NCBI GenBank assembly: GCA_947463165.1
Contig: CANHSW010000170.1
Location: 1-5,463 of the forward strand
Length of the DNA: 5,463 nucleotides
Direction: 5' to 3'
DNA from: Cyanobacteriota bacterium
Lineage (GTDB): Bacteria > Cyanobacteriota > Cyanobacteriia > PCC-6307 > Cyanobiaceae
Shown here piece after piece: positions 1 through 5,367 of this stretch. Every line of letters begins with the position of its first letter. Position 1 is the first letter of the stretch. The translations under genes were made by a program, and so were the position numbers. The notes under the pieces were generated by a model. That model was not told the DNA's origin, ran no database searches, and saw only the letters and a program-made list of their open reading frames with translations.

Positions 1-304
1 CCCCGGCCCGCTGGCAGGCGGCGAACAGGTTTTGCTTGCCAGTCCAGTCCAGGTCATAGGCACTGCCGGCATCGGTGGCCCGGGCAGTGGCGGCATCGAT
101 CACCGCCTGCTGATCTTCCAAGGCGTAATCGAGGCTTGCGGGTTCCAGCAGATCGCCACGGGTGAGTTCACAGCCCCATTCCTGCAGAAACGAGGCCTTG
201 CGGGGCGTGCGCACCATGCAACGCACCTGATGTCCGGCGTCGAGTGCACGTCGGGCAACCTGGCGACCCAGGGTGCCCGTGCCACCTATCACCAGAACCT
301 GCAT
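1..304 (-). CDS. ycf39: Ycf39-type NAD(P)-binding photosystem II assembly factor (partial, C-terminus outside window)
   Basis: The visible N-terminal 101 residues start at an ATG (302-304) with MQVLVIGGTGTLGRQ. This is a beta strand followed by a glycine-rich GGTGTLG dinucleotide-binding loop at residues 7-13, typical of atypical short-chain dehydrogenases of the NmrA type. Further Ycf39-like landmarks are the MVRTPRKASFLQEWG stretch (about 30-44), the GDLLEP turn (50-55) and VIDAATARATD (68-78). In cyanobacteria and chloroplasts (HCF244), Ycf39 works with high-light-inducible proteins in delivering chlorophyll to newly made D1 during PSII assembly, at the thylakoid membrane. That role is family knowledge; the sequence shows the fold and the family match. 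No strong ribosome-binding site precedes the ATG. The gene lies downstream of petM on the same strand, 140 bases away, and its 3' end is missing. A related SDR is the main alternative. Confidence 0.9.
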   Translation of the reverse strand, partial: MQVLVIGGTGTLGRQVARRALDAGHQVRCMVRTPRKASFLQEWGCELTRGDLLEPASLDYALEDQQAVIDAATARATDAGSAYDLDWTGKQNLFAACQRAG

Positions 305-371
305 GGAAAGTCTTCAAGCGGGCTTGAGCCTAGGGGTGCGTCCGAATAGATGCAGCCGCTGGCCCGGTTTC

Positions 372-416
372 GCTGCCAACAGGTCCGCTGCGAACAGGTC
401 CGCCGCGAACAGGCCA
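372..416. repeat. Three imperfect 15-base tandem repeats between ycf39 and petM
   Basis: Three consecutive 15-base units are visible: gctgccaacaggtcc (372-386), gctgcgaacaggtcc (387-401) and gccgcgaacaggcca (402-416). The first two differ at one position, and the third is slightly more diverged. They lie in the 140-base petM-ycf39 spacer (305-444), which otherwise shows no gene. Read with a GCGAA core they resemble the units of the large arrays at 4184-4493, suggesting one repeat family. Function is unknown. On the minus strand they would fall in any petM-ycf39 transcript. Confidence 0.75.
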
Positions 417-444
417 GCAGGGGCGAGCGCGGCTAGCTAGCGGC

Positions 445-546
445 TCAATCGGCGTCGGCAAGTTTGAGCAGTAGGGCTCCACCTGCCAGACCCACGGGGA
501 TCAGCACCCAGAACAGGGCCGCGATGCCGAAGATTTCAGAGGCCAT
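445..546 (-). CDS. petM: Cytochrome b6f complex subunit VII (PetM)
   Basis: A 33-residue protein starts at ATG 544-546 and stops at TGA 445-447. It begins [19 protein letters not shown] and ends in LLLKLADAD. One hydrophobic segment spans residues 5-27, with a short acidic tail. This is the standard size and pattern of PetM, the single-helix small subunit of the cytochrome b6f complex, which sits at the thylakoid complex periphery and carries electrons from plastoquinol to plastocyanin or cytochrome c6. The gene lies 26 bases downstream of the trm1 stop on the same strand and upstream of ycf39, so it may share transcripts with either. The sequence before the ATG is not purine-rich, so there is no clear ribosome-binding site, which is common in cyanobacteria. 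The match to PetM is strong because length, topology and the MASEIF start all agree. Confidence 0.95.
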   Translation of the reverse strand: MASEIFGIAALFWVLIPVGLAGGALLLKLADAD

Positions 547-562
547 GGGCCGATGCTTGGCG

Positions 563-574
563 AATTGGCCAATT
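563..574. other. Perfect 12-base palindrome over the trm1 stop codon
   Basis: The sequence aattggccaatt at 563-574 equals its own reverse complement. It overlaps the first two bases of the trm1 stop triplet (573-575 on the plus strand) and lies 17 bases upstream of the petM start. It could be a protein-binding site ahead of petM or chance. It has no T-tract and does not look like a terminator. Confidence 0.4.
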
Positions 575-1778
575 ATTTAGCAGCGGCCAGCCCCCGGGCG
601 CTGCTCAGCACCACCGACCAGGGGGCTTCGCTGCGCAGCTGGCCCGCCATTACGCCGCTGCCGCCGCTGGCCCAGCCCTGGCGCTGCAGGGCGCTCACCA
701 GGGCCGCCAGCCGCGGCGGGCCGCTCCCCAGCCGCCGGCCGATCTCCGCAGTGGGCCAGCAGCGGGCCGGCAGGCCGGGGTCGGCCTGCAATTGGGCCAG
801 TAGGCGCCGGCCGCCCTGCCCCAGGCTGTTGGGCCTGCTGACGGCATCGCTGGCCATGGCGGCCAGCAACTGGGGGTCCTGCAGCGGCCCAATCCAGAGC
901 GGTCCGCTGATCGCCAGAGCGGCACTCACCCCCGCAGGGCAGCAACAGGGAAGCCACTGACCCAGCTTGAGCAGCGACTGCACCTGCTGATCACCGCAGC
1001 CGTGACAGTGGGCGATCAGCCCCAGCTGCTCCTCTTCCCTTGGGGCCGGCCGCCGCGTGATCCGCACGGCCGTGCGAAAGGTGCGGCCCTCGCTGAAGGA
1101 AAACAGCGGTTCCAGGCCTCTACCCATGGCCCAGGCGGCGCGGGCCTGGCTGCCGAGCTGCAGCCGCAGGGCCAGCTCCCAGCTGGCCGGATGGGCCCGG
1201 GCGCTGGCCCCAAGGGAGCGGATGGCGGCGCGGCGGTCATGGCCGGTGGGGGAACGGCCATCGCTGCTGGCCAGGTAGAGCACCCCGGGGCAGGCCACCG
1301 CCTCGATCGCCAGGGGCAGCAGGGCGCTGGGGCAACCAAAAGCGTCTAGATCAACCAGCTCAAAGCGCTGCTGCCGCTGCAGACAGCCCGCCAGCAGGGC
1401 CAGGGCCTTCAGTTGGCTGATGCTGCCCCGCTCCGCCAGCACCGCCAGGTTGGCTTCCAGGGCCGGCAGCCGGTCTGGATCTGCATCGTTGGCCCAAACC
1501 TCCGTGGCGTCCGTCTCCAGCCCGTAGCGCAGGGCGCGGATGCCGCAGCCGGCCATCAGATCGAGCACCCGCAAGCGAGCTGGCTGCGCCCCCCAGCGGC
1601 ACAACTGGCGCGCCAACAGCACCCCTAGATCCCTGCTTGGGCGGGATTCGGAGCGGAAAAAGCCGTCGCCCAGCCGCAGAACGGCCTCCCCTTCTTTCAG
1701 CAGGCCCGCCTCGATCCCGGCTTCGGGCAGCTCTGAAGGGGGCAGCTCTGAAGGGGGGTTCGCGCAATAGTGATCCAC
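573..1778 (-). CDS. trm1: tRNA (guanine-26 N2) dimethyltransferase, Trm1 type
   Basis: This protein would transfer methyl groups from S-adenosylmethionine to G26 of tRNAs; Trm1 is rare in bacteria but known in cyanobacteria and Aquifex. Counting from the GTG at 1776-1778 (401 residues), I see a conserved opening [18 protein letters not shown] (39-56) and SAM motif [14 protein letters not shown] (71-83). An acidic ANDADPD loop (96-102) and the catalytic-loop motif DLDAFGCP (143-150) follow. Later come a possible zinc site, CHGC (258-261) with CCCP (278-281), then GPLWIGPL (292-299), and a winged-helix-like end carrying the RSEAPW motif. The reading frame stays open up to another GTG at 1824-1826 (417 residues). 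I prefer the shorter form because the longer one would overlap the divergent hydrolase, but neither start has a clear ribosome-binding site. The N-terminus carries a duplicated PPSEL pentapeptide. petM follows 26 bases downstream. Confidence 0.9.
   Translation of the reverse strand: MDHYCANPPSELPPSELPEAGIEAGLLKEGEAVLRLGDGFFRSESRPSRDLGVLLARQLCRWGAQPARLRVLDLMAGCGIRALRYGLETDATEVWANDADPDRLPALEANLAVLAERGSISQLKALALLAGCLQRQQRFELVDLDAFGCPSALLPLAIEAVACPGVLYLASSDGRSPTGHDRRAAIRSLGASARAHPASWELALRLQLGSQARAAWAMGRGLEPLFSFSEGRTFRTAVRITRRPAPREEEQLGLIAHCHGCGDQQVQSLLKLGQWLPCCCPAGVSAALAISGPLWIGPLQDPQLLAAMASDAVSRPNSLGQGGRRLLAQLQADPGLPARCWPTAEIGRRLGSGPPRLAALVSALQRQGWASGGSGVMAGQLRSEAPWSVVLSSARGLAAAK
1726..1755. repeat. 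Perfect 15-base tandem duplication in the 5' end of trm1
   Basis: The unit ggcagctctgaaggg occurs twice back to back (1726-1740 and 1741-1755) with no mismatch. Read on the minus strand it inserts five codons in frame and gives two consecutive PPSEL pentapeptides just after the trm1 start, before the conserved domain. Perfect identity suggests a recent slippage event. It shares the 15-base length, but not the sequence, of the arrays elsewhere in the window. Confidence 0.85.
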
Positions 1779-1798
1779 AGTCGCGTGGCCCAGGCCCG

Positions 1799-2800
1799 GT
1801 GCCCCCAGTTCACCACCAGCCTGCACCGTCCAGCGAACCGTCTGGCGCAGCTTCCGGTGCAGCTTCTAGGGCCTGGTCTGGCGCAGCTTCCAGGGAAGAC
1901 GACCTGCATTGGGGTGACCACGGCAGCTGGCAGTGGCGCGGCCACAGTTGTCACTGGCGCGTGCTCGGCGAGGCGAGCCACCCCCCCCTGGTGTTGGTGC
2001 ATGGTTTCGCGGCGGGCAGTGGCCACTGGCGCCGCAACGCCGCCGCCCTGGCCGCAGCCGGCTGGCGGGTGTTTGCCCTCGACCTGCTCGGTTTTGGGGC
2101 CTCCAGCCAGCCTTGCCTATGGCTGGACAATCGCCTTTGGGCCCGCCAATTGCAGGCCTTTTTGGAGCAGGTGGTCCAGGCGCCGGCGGTGCTGGTGGGC
2201 CATTCGCTGGGGGGCCTGGTGGTGCTCAGCTGTGCTGTTTTCTTTCCGGCCTGGGTTAGGGCGGTGGTGGCCGCCCCGCTGCCGGATCCGGCCCTGGTCG
2301 CCGGCCCGGGCGCCTGGTCGCGGCGGCCAGGCTGGCGCCGGCTGCGGCGCTGGCTGGTGATCCTGCTGTGCCGGCTGCTGCCCCTGGAGCTGTTGGTGCC
2401 CTTGATCGCCCATTCGCCGCTGCTGGATTTGGGCATTCAATCGGCCTATGCCACCCCTGTGATCGGCGATCAACAGCTGCATCACCTGATTGCCCAGCCC
2501 GCCCGTCGGCCTGGCGCGGTCAGGGCGCTCCGCTCGATGAGCATCGCCATGGCCCTGAGGCCCCGGGCAGCCACCGCTCCTGCCCTGCTGGGGCGCCTGC
2601 GGCGGCCGATGTTGTTGCTGTGGGGCCGTCGCGATCAACTGGTGCCGTTACGGGTGGCGACAGAGGTGCTGCGGCTGCGGGGCGACCTGTCCATAGAGCT
2701 GCTCGATCACTGCGGCCATTGCCCCCATGACGAGCAATCCGAGACGTTCAACGCCGTCTTGTTGACTTGGTTGGCCCAGGTTTGCGGGGCGGCCACGTAG
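1799..2800 (+). CDS. Alpha/beta-fold hydrolase, substrate unknown
   Basis: The fold and catalytic triad are plain. Counting from the GTG at 1799-1801 (333 residues), there is an oxyanion-hole strand LVLVHGFAAGSGHW (64-77) and a DLLGFGASS turn (95-103). The nucleophile elbow is VGHSLGG, with Ser136. A cap region is rich in Arg, Leu and Trp (about 160-260), the acid strand is LLLWGRRDQLVP with Asp279, and the catalytic loop is DHCGHCPH with His307. The protein is probably soluble or membrane-associated; no clear signal peptide is visible. The start is uncertain: the frame is open far upstream, there is no ATG, and residues before about 34 are a low-complexity SGAAS-type stretch that may not be translated. 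It diverges from trm1 and sits 48 bases upstream of ilvN, possibly in one transcript. Cyanobacterial relatives include chlorophyll dephytylase or pheophytinase-like enzymes, but I cannot assign a substrate. Confidence 0.85.
   Translation: MPPVHHQPAPSSEPSGAASGAASRAWSGAASREDDLHWGDHGSWQWRGHSCHWRVLGEASHPPLVLVHGFAAGSGHWRRNAAALAAAGWRVFALDLLGFGASSQPCLWLDNRLWARQLQAFLEQVVQAPAVLVGHSLGGLVVLSCAVFFPAWVRAVVAAPLPDPALVAGPGAWSRRPGWRRLRRWLVILLCRLLPLELLVPLIAHSPLLDLGIQSAYATPVIGDQQLHHLIAQPARRPGAVRALRSMSIAMALRPRAATAPALLGRLRRPMLLLWGRRDQLVPLRVATEVLRLRGDLSIELLDHCGHCPHDEQSETFNAVLLTWLAQVCGAAT
1842..1891. repeat. Low-complexity repeat encoding SGAAS motifs at the hydrolase 5' end
   Basis: The 14-mer ctggcgcagcttcc occurs at 1842-1855 and again at 1878-1891, with a diverged copy (ggtgcagcttct, 1856-1867) between them. 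Spacings are 12 and 24 bases. In the hydrolase frame they read SGAA, SGAAS, RAW, SGAAS. The segment lies between the two divergent genes. It is either a disordered N-terminal extension or untranslated spacer. Confidence 0.65.
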
Positions 2801-2848
2801 CTTGAGTCGCACACTGGGATGCTGCGCCCTCCCGATCGAGCCCCTCCT

Positions 2849-3379
2849 ATGAAGCACACCCTCTCGGTGCTGGTTGAAGACGAGTCGGGGGCGTTGAGTC
2901 GCATCTCCGGGCTGTTCGCCCGCAGGGGTTTCAATATTGAGAGCCTGGCGGTGGGACCTGCCGAGACGGCAGGGGTTTCCCGGCTCACCATGGTGGTGGA
3001 GGGTGACGACCGCACCCTCGAACAGATGACCAAGCAGCTCGACAAGCTGGTCAATGTGCTCGGTGTGATCGACCTGTCCACCATCCCGGCGGTGGAGCGG
3101 GAATTGATGTTGCTGAAGGTGTCGGCTCCGCCTGAGCATCGCGGCGCCATCTTCGACCTGGTGCAGGTGTTCCGGGCCAAGGTGGTGGATGTGGCCGATG
3201 CGGCCGTCACCCTGGAGGTAGTGGGCGATCCCGGCAAGCTGGTGGCCCTGGAAAGGCTGATGGAGGCGTTCGGGATCCTGGAGATCGCCCGCACCGGCAA
3301 GGTTGCCCTGGAAAGGGCCTCGGGGGTGAACACCGAGCTGCTCAAGGCCACCGCCTCCGACAAGCGCGTGCCCGCCTGA
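2849..3379 (+). CDS. ilvN: Acetolactate synthase small (regulatory) subunit
   Basis: This is the 176-residue regulatory partner of acetolactate synthase, the first common enzyme of valine, leucine and isoleucine synthesis (gene symbol ilvN or ilvH). It activates the catalytic subunit and mediates feedback by valine. An ACT domain fills residues 1-76: [20 protein letters not shown], the [15 protein letters not shown] loop, and [20 protein letters not shown]. The C-terminal domain (about 80-160) includes [18 protein letters not shown] and [16 protein letters not shown]. Gly14 and Asn29 occupy the same numbered positions as in E. coli IlvH, where they lie at the valine site, so feedback control is probably retained. 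I chose the ATG at 2849 over the in-frame ATG at 2819 because it places the family's N-terminus exactly. The catalytic subunit is not in the window. Length is normal for the family. Confidence 0.96.
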   Translation: MKHTLSVLVEDESGALSRISGLFARRGFNIESLAVGPAETAGVSRLTMVVEGDDRTLEQMTKQLDKLVNVLGVIDLSTIPAVERELMLLKVSAPPEHRGAIFDLVQVFRAKVVDVADAAVTLEVVGDPGKLVALERLMEAFGILEIARTGKVALERASGVNTELLKATASDKRVPA

Positions 3380-3383
3380 GCAC

Positions 3384-3413
3384 CCAGCCGCTGGCAGTCA
3401 CCGCTGGGGCTGG
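3384..3413. terminator. Weak hairpin between convergent ilvN and peptidyl-prolyl isomerase genes
   Basis: CCAGCC (3384-3389) can pair with GGCTGG (3408-3413) across an 18-base loop, and CCAGC/GCTGG (3384-3394) forms a competing tight inverted repeat. It lies in the 41-base gap between two convergent genes, where a bidirectional terminator would be expected. No T-run follows on either strand, so intrinsic termination is only a suggestion. Confidence 0.3.
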
Positions 3414-3420
3414 CCCGGGA

Positions 3421-4131
3421 TCAGGGCTGGCCCTTCACCAGGGTGCCGCCGCTGATCACCGATGCCTTGAGGATCTTGTCGCCCTGGCTGAGACGGTCGA
3501 CCACCTCCATGCCCTGGCTCACCCGCCCGAAGACCGCGTAGCGGCCGTCCAGTTCTGGCAGGGCCTGCAGGGCCACATAAAACTGGGCGCTGGCTGAATT
3601 GGGGTCATTGGCGCGGGCCATGGCCACGGCGCCCCGCTGGTGGGTCAACGCCAGCTCCCGGGTGATGTTTGTCGCTGTGATCGGCTCGCCATAGCGGGGC
3701 TGGGCTTCCCCTTGACGCTTGATTTCCAGCGGAATCATGCGGCTGCTGCCAGTGGCTGGATCCACGTAGTTGCCCATGCCGTATTGGCTGGGGGGCACCG
3801 TGGCCTTGGCGCTGGTGGGATCACCGCCCTGCACCACGAAGGGCACCGGTTCCTTCACCACCCGATGGAAAACGGTGCCGTTGTACACCCCGCGCCGCAC
3901 CAGATCCACGAAGTTGCCTGCCGTGAGTGGGGCGGCGTCACCGTCCAGCTCGATTTGAAACTCCCCCTTGCTGGTCTGCAGGCTGACGCTGGCCTTGCCG
4001 CTCAAACAGGGGGAGGCGGAAAGGCCACAGCCCAGGACCTGCTTGGGTTGATCGGCGGCGCAAGCCGCCAGGGCTATGGGGCAGAAGAGGATCAGGCCGC
4101 AGAGCAAGAGGCTGCGCAGAAGGCGGTTCAT
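3421..4131 (-). CDS. Cyclophilin-type peptidyl-prolyl cis-trans isomerase, predicted lipoprotein
   Basis: The 236-residue protein starts at ATG 4129-4131, with GGAG four bases upstream (ctcc at 4136-4139). Residues 1-23 form a signal peptide: Arg at 3 and 6, a hydrophobic core, then LAAC with Cys24, a good lipobox. The mature protein is therefore probably a lipid-anchored, exported isomerase that speeds folding at proline bonds in the periplasm or thylakoid lumen. The cyclophilin domain runs from about 47 to 233: GNFVDLVRRGVYNGTVFHRV (72-91, catalytic Arg90), FVVQGGDP (98-105), ARANDPNSASAQFYVAL (172-188) and LDGRYAVFGRVSQGMEVVDR (194-213). The active-site residues look intact. It is convergent with ilvN and separated from ycf4 by the repeat-rich spacer, so it is probably transcribed alone. 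Two extra cysteines (35 and 42) precede the domain. Family assignment is firm; localisation is predicted. Confidence 0.94.
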   Translation of the reverse strand: MNRLLRSLLLCGLILFCPIALAACAADQPKQVLGCGLSASPCLSGKASVSLQTSKGEFQIELDGDAAPLTAGNFVDLVRRGVYNGTVFHRVVKEPVPFVVQGGDPTSAKATVPPSQYGMGNYVDPATGSSRMIPLEIKRQGEAQPRYGEPITATNITRELALTHQRGAVAMARANDPNSASAQFYVALQALPELDGRYAVFGRVSQGMEVVDRLSQGDKILKASVISGGTLVKGQP

Positions 4132-4160
4132 TGGGCTCCAGAGGGCAGAGAAGGGCAGTT

Positions 4161-4188
4161 ATTAAAAAAATCAGGGATTTATTAGCAA
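4161..4188 (-). promoter_or_regulatory. Candidate promoter of the peptidyl-prolyl isomerase gene
   Basis: On the minus strand TTTAAT (4161-4166) matches five of six bases of the -10 consensus. TTGCTA (4183-4188) is a fair -35 at 16 bases spacing. Transcription would begin near 4154, giving a leader of about 23 bases. The -35 overlaps the first repeat unit of the 4184-4274 array, so the array abuts the promoter. Seen by eye only. Confidence 0.4.
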
Positions 4189-4274
4189 AGGCTTACCTAG
4201 CGAAGGCTTGCCAAGCGCAGACTTGATCTCGCGAAGACTTTCCTAGCGAAGAATTGCGAGGAAAGACTCGAGTG
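4184..4274. repeat. Array A: about six imperfect 15-base repeats upstream of the isomerase gene
   Basis: Consecutive units are agcaaaggcttacct (4184), agcgaaggcttgcca (4199), agcgcagacttgatct (4214, one base longer), cgcgaagactttcct (4230), agcgaagaattgcga (4245) and ggaaagactcgagtg (4260). The rough consensus is AGCGAAGACTTNCCT. After 4275 the periodicity decays. No long ATG-initiated reading frame with protein-like content covers it. The units are continuous, without the unique spacers of a CRISPR. Function is unknown. Confidence 0.8.
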
Positions 4275-4403
4275 AACAATCGCATAGAGAAGACCTGCAA
4301 AACCCTACCCACGACCAATTGAGTCCTTATGCAGTCAGGGTTCTCAGCTGGCTGGGTAGCCGAAATGGCGGATATCCAGAGCATCCCAAGGGAAGCTTCG
4401 TTT

Positions 4404-4493
4404 AAAGAATAATCATTTAGCTAATAATCGCTAGGCGAATACTCACCTGGCAAATACTCGCTTTGCGAATACTCATCTGGCGAAACCTTGATT
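4404..4493. repeat. Array B: six imperfect 15-base repeats in the isomerase-ycf4 spacer
   Basis: Six contiguous 15-base units are aaagaataatcattt (4404), agctaataatcgcta (4419), ggcgaatactcacct (4434), ggcaaatactcgctt (4449), tgcgaatactcatct (4464) and ggcgaaaccttgatt (4479). The middle three are most alike (GGCGAATACTCNNCT). The frame, period and GCGAA core match array A, so both are probably one family that diverged separately. Weaker periodic traces continue at about 4551-4600. Confidence 0.8.
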
Positions 4494-4614
4494 GAGAGTG
4501 CCGTGGAAAACAGGAGTCAAGGCCAAATCAGCCCAATAACTCAAACTTTTCCAGGCGACAAGGTTGCCGAAAAGGTAGCTGAAAGCGAGGTTTGCCAGAA
4601 TCTTCCCAGCGGAG

Positions 4615-4650
4615 CCCTGGCCTGGTCGGGTCTTTAGACCCCTTCCAGGG
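4615..4650 (-). terminator. Two-part hairpin spanning the ycf4 stop codon, possible terminator
   Basis: GGGTC (4628-4632) pairs with GACCC (4637-4641) around a TTTA loop. Outside it, CCCTGG (4615-4620) pairs with CCAGGG (4645-4650), so a stem with an internal loop encloses the ycf4 stop triplet (4634-4636). The position fits transcript termination or 3'-end protection. The lack of a following T-run on the minus strand makes intrinsic termination uncertain. Confidence 0.4.
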
Positions 4651-5200
4651 GGACGCCGAGGAAGCGGGCCAGCCGGGCGCCGGACAGCTCCAGATCGGCC
4701 AGGGGCATCGGCTCGCCGACGCGGGTGAGGGGCATGTCGCGGCGGCCCTGCACCTTCAGGGCCAGGCGGCGGCGGGGATTGAGGCCATCGCGCACCTCCA
4801 CCTTCACGGCCTGGATCTGGCGCAGGGGAATCTCCACCTCAATCAATTGGCGGAAACCTTGGCGGCAGATGGTGGCGGTGCCGCTCTGCCGGTCGAAGCG
4901 ATTGCTGCCAGCACCCACATCGATGCCGATCACCGCCCAGAGGTAGGTGGCCAGCAGCAGCGCCGCCAGGCCGTACAGACCCATAACCAGGCCCTGGGGT
5001 ACGAAGGCCAGCTCCGCCGGGTGGCCAATGGGCAGCAGATCCGTGCCGAGGTAGCTGGAGGCGCTGGTGAGCAGGAATCCCAGCCCACCACTGGTGACCA
5101 CCGCGGCCATCAGCAAATTGGAGGGGCGACGGGAGCCCAGCACCTCCTGTTCCAGCAAGGTGGAGCTGGCGGCGGCGGAATCGGCCGTAGAGGAGGCCAT
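4634..5200 (-). CDS. ycf4: Photosystem I assembly protein Ycf4
   Basis: The 188-residue protein starts at ATG 5198-5200 and stops with TAA (4634-4636). Length and topology match Ycf4: a polar N-terminus ([11 protein letters not shown] near 20-30), a first membrane segment at about 29-48, a short lumenal loop with [10 protein letters not shown], and a second membrane segment at about 68-92. A large soluble C-terminal domain contains [32 protein letters not shown] and PMPLADLE. Ycf4 is a thylakoid scaffold that helps assemble photosystem I; in cyanobacteria loss lowers PSI but is tolerated. The gene is divergent from psbD, with 167 bases between the starts, so the two may share a control region. 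No purine-rich ribosome-binding site precedes the ATG. Nothing appears truncated. Confidence 0.95.
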   Translation of the reverse strand: MASSTADSAAASSTLLEQEVLGSRRPSNLLMAAVVTSGGLGFLLTSASSYLGTDLLPIGHPAELAFVPQGLVMGLYGLAALLLATYLWAVIGIDVGAGSNRFDRQSGTATICRQGFRQLIEVEIPLRQIQAVKVEVRDGLNPRRRLALKVQGRRDMPLTRVGEPMPLADLELSGARLARFLGVPLEGV

Positions 5201-5262
5201 TTAACGGAGGCAGGTCGTAGGGCCATCCTGCCGTGGGGCCCGCCGGGGCTGCGGGGAATCGG

Positions 5263-5269
5263 TATAAAT
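5263..5269 (+). promoter_or_regulatory. Candidate -10 element for psbD
   Basis: TATAAAT lies in the 167-base ycf4-psbD spacer and is its best -10 match. It would start a transcript near 5276 with a leader of about 90 bases, in keeping with long psbD leaders known in cyanobacteria. No TTGACA-like -35 is visible 16-18 bases upstream (the region is GC-rich), so an activator or alternative sigma factor may be needed. The reverse strand offers a weaker TATTTATA for ycf4. Confidence 0.4.
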
Positions 5270-5367
5270 ACTTAAAACATCGGTCATTGCTGGAGTTTCA
5301 GGCCGTTGCGGGGCGGCTCGCCTGGCGGTCCAAGATTGTTACCATCGCGCGGTATCCCGCTCTACTC

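Larger units (their letters stand above)
4132..4633. other. 502-base gene-free spacer between the isomerase gene and ycf4
   Basis: This is the only long spacer in the window. It holds a candidate isomerase promoter, array A, an unremarkable stretch (about 4275-4403), array B, and decayed repeat-like sequence to about 4600. It is visibly richer in A and T than the flanking genes. The only ATG-initiated frame of note (4193-4384, minus, 63 codons) has no family resemblance and runs into the repeats. I found no tRNA or recognisable small RNA. Confidence 0.7.

Noticed and set aside
553..960. Plus-strand open frame of 135 codons opposite the 3' half of trm1
   Set aside because: It is antisense to a well-supported gene, has composition-driven Ala/Arg/Pro-rich content, and shows no recognisable domain; long shadow frames are expected in GC-rich coding DNA.
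1300..1312. HIP1-like octamer (GCGATCGC)
   Set aside because: Only near-matches such as ctcgatcgcc occur; I found no full copy in the window, so HIP1 enrichment is not supported.
2707..3363. Minus-strand open frame of 218 codons opposite ilvN
   Set aside because: It is Ser/Thr/Arg-rich shadow sequence antisense to a clear acetolactate synthase small subunit.
4164..4170. Run of seven T on the minus strand as an intrinsic terminator
   Set aside because: No GC-rich hairpin precedes it on that strand, and it sits just upstream of the isomerase gene where a -10 region is a better reading.
4193..4384. Minus-strand ATG-initiated frame of 63 codons in the isomerase-ycf4 spacer
   Set aside because: It has no family resemblance and no ribosome-binding site, and its C-terminal part is a translation of repeat array A. 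It cannot be excluded as a small gene but is not supported.
4338..4400. tRNA-like segment with a D-arm-like stretch (agctggctgggtagcc)
   Set aside because: There is no matching T-arm (GGTTCGAATCC type), no plausible anticodon stem and no acceptor stem pairing.
4184..4493. CRISPR array
   Set aside because: The repeat units are 15 bases, imperfect and directly adjoining, without unique spacers, and no cas genes are present.
4592..5275. Plus-strand open frame of 227 codons opposite ycf4
   Set aside because: It covers ycf4 almost exactly in antisense, is dominated by Gly, Gln, Ala and His as expected from the complement of a GC-rich gene, and its 3' end crosses into the psbD spacer.
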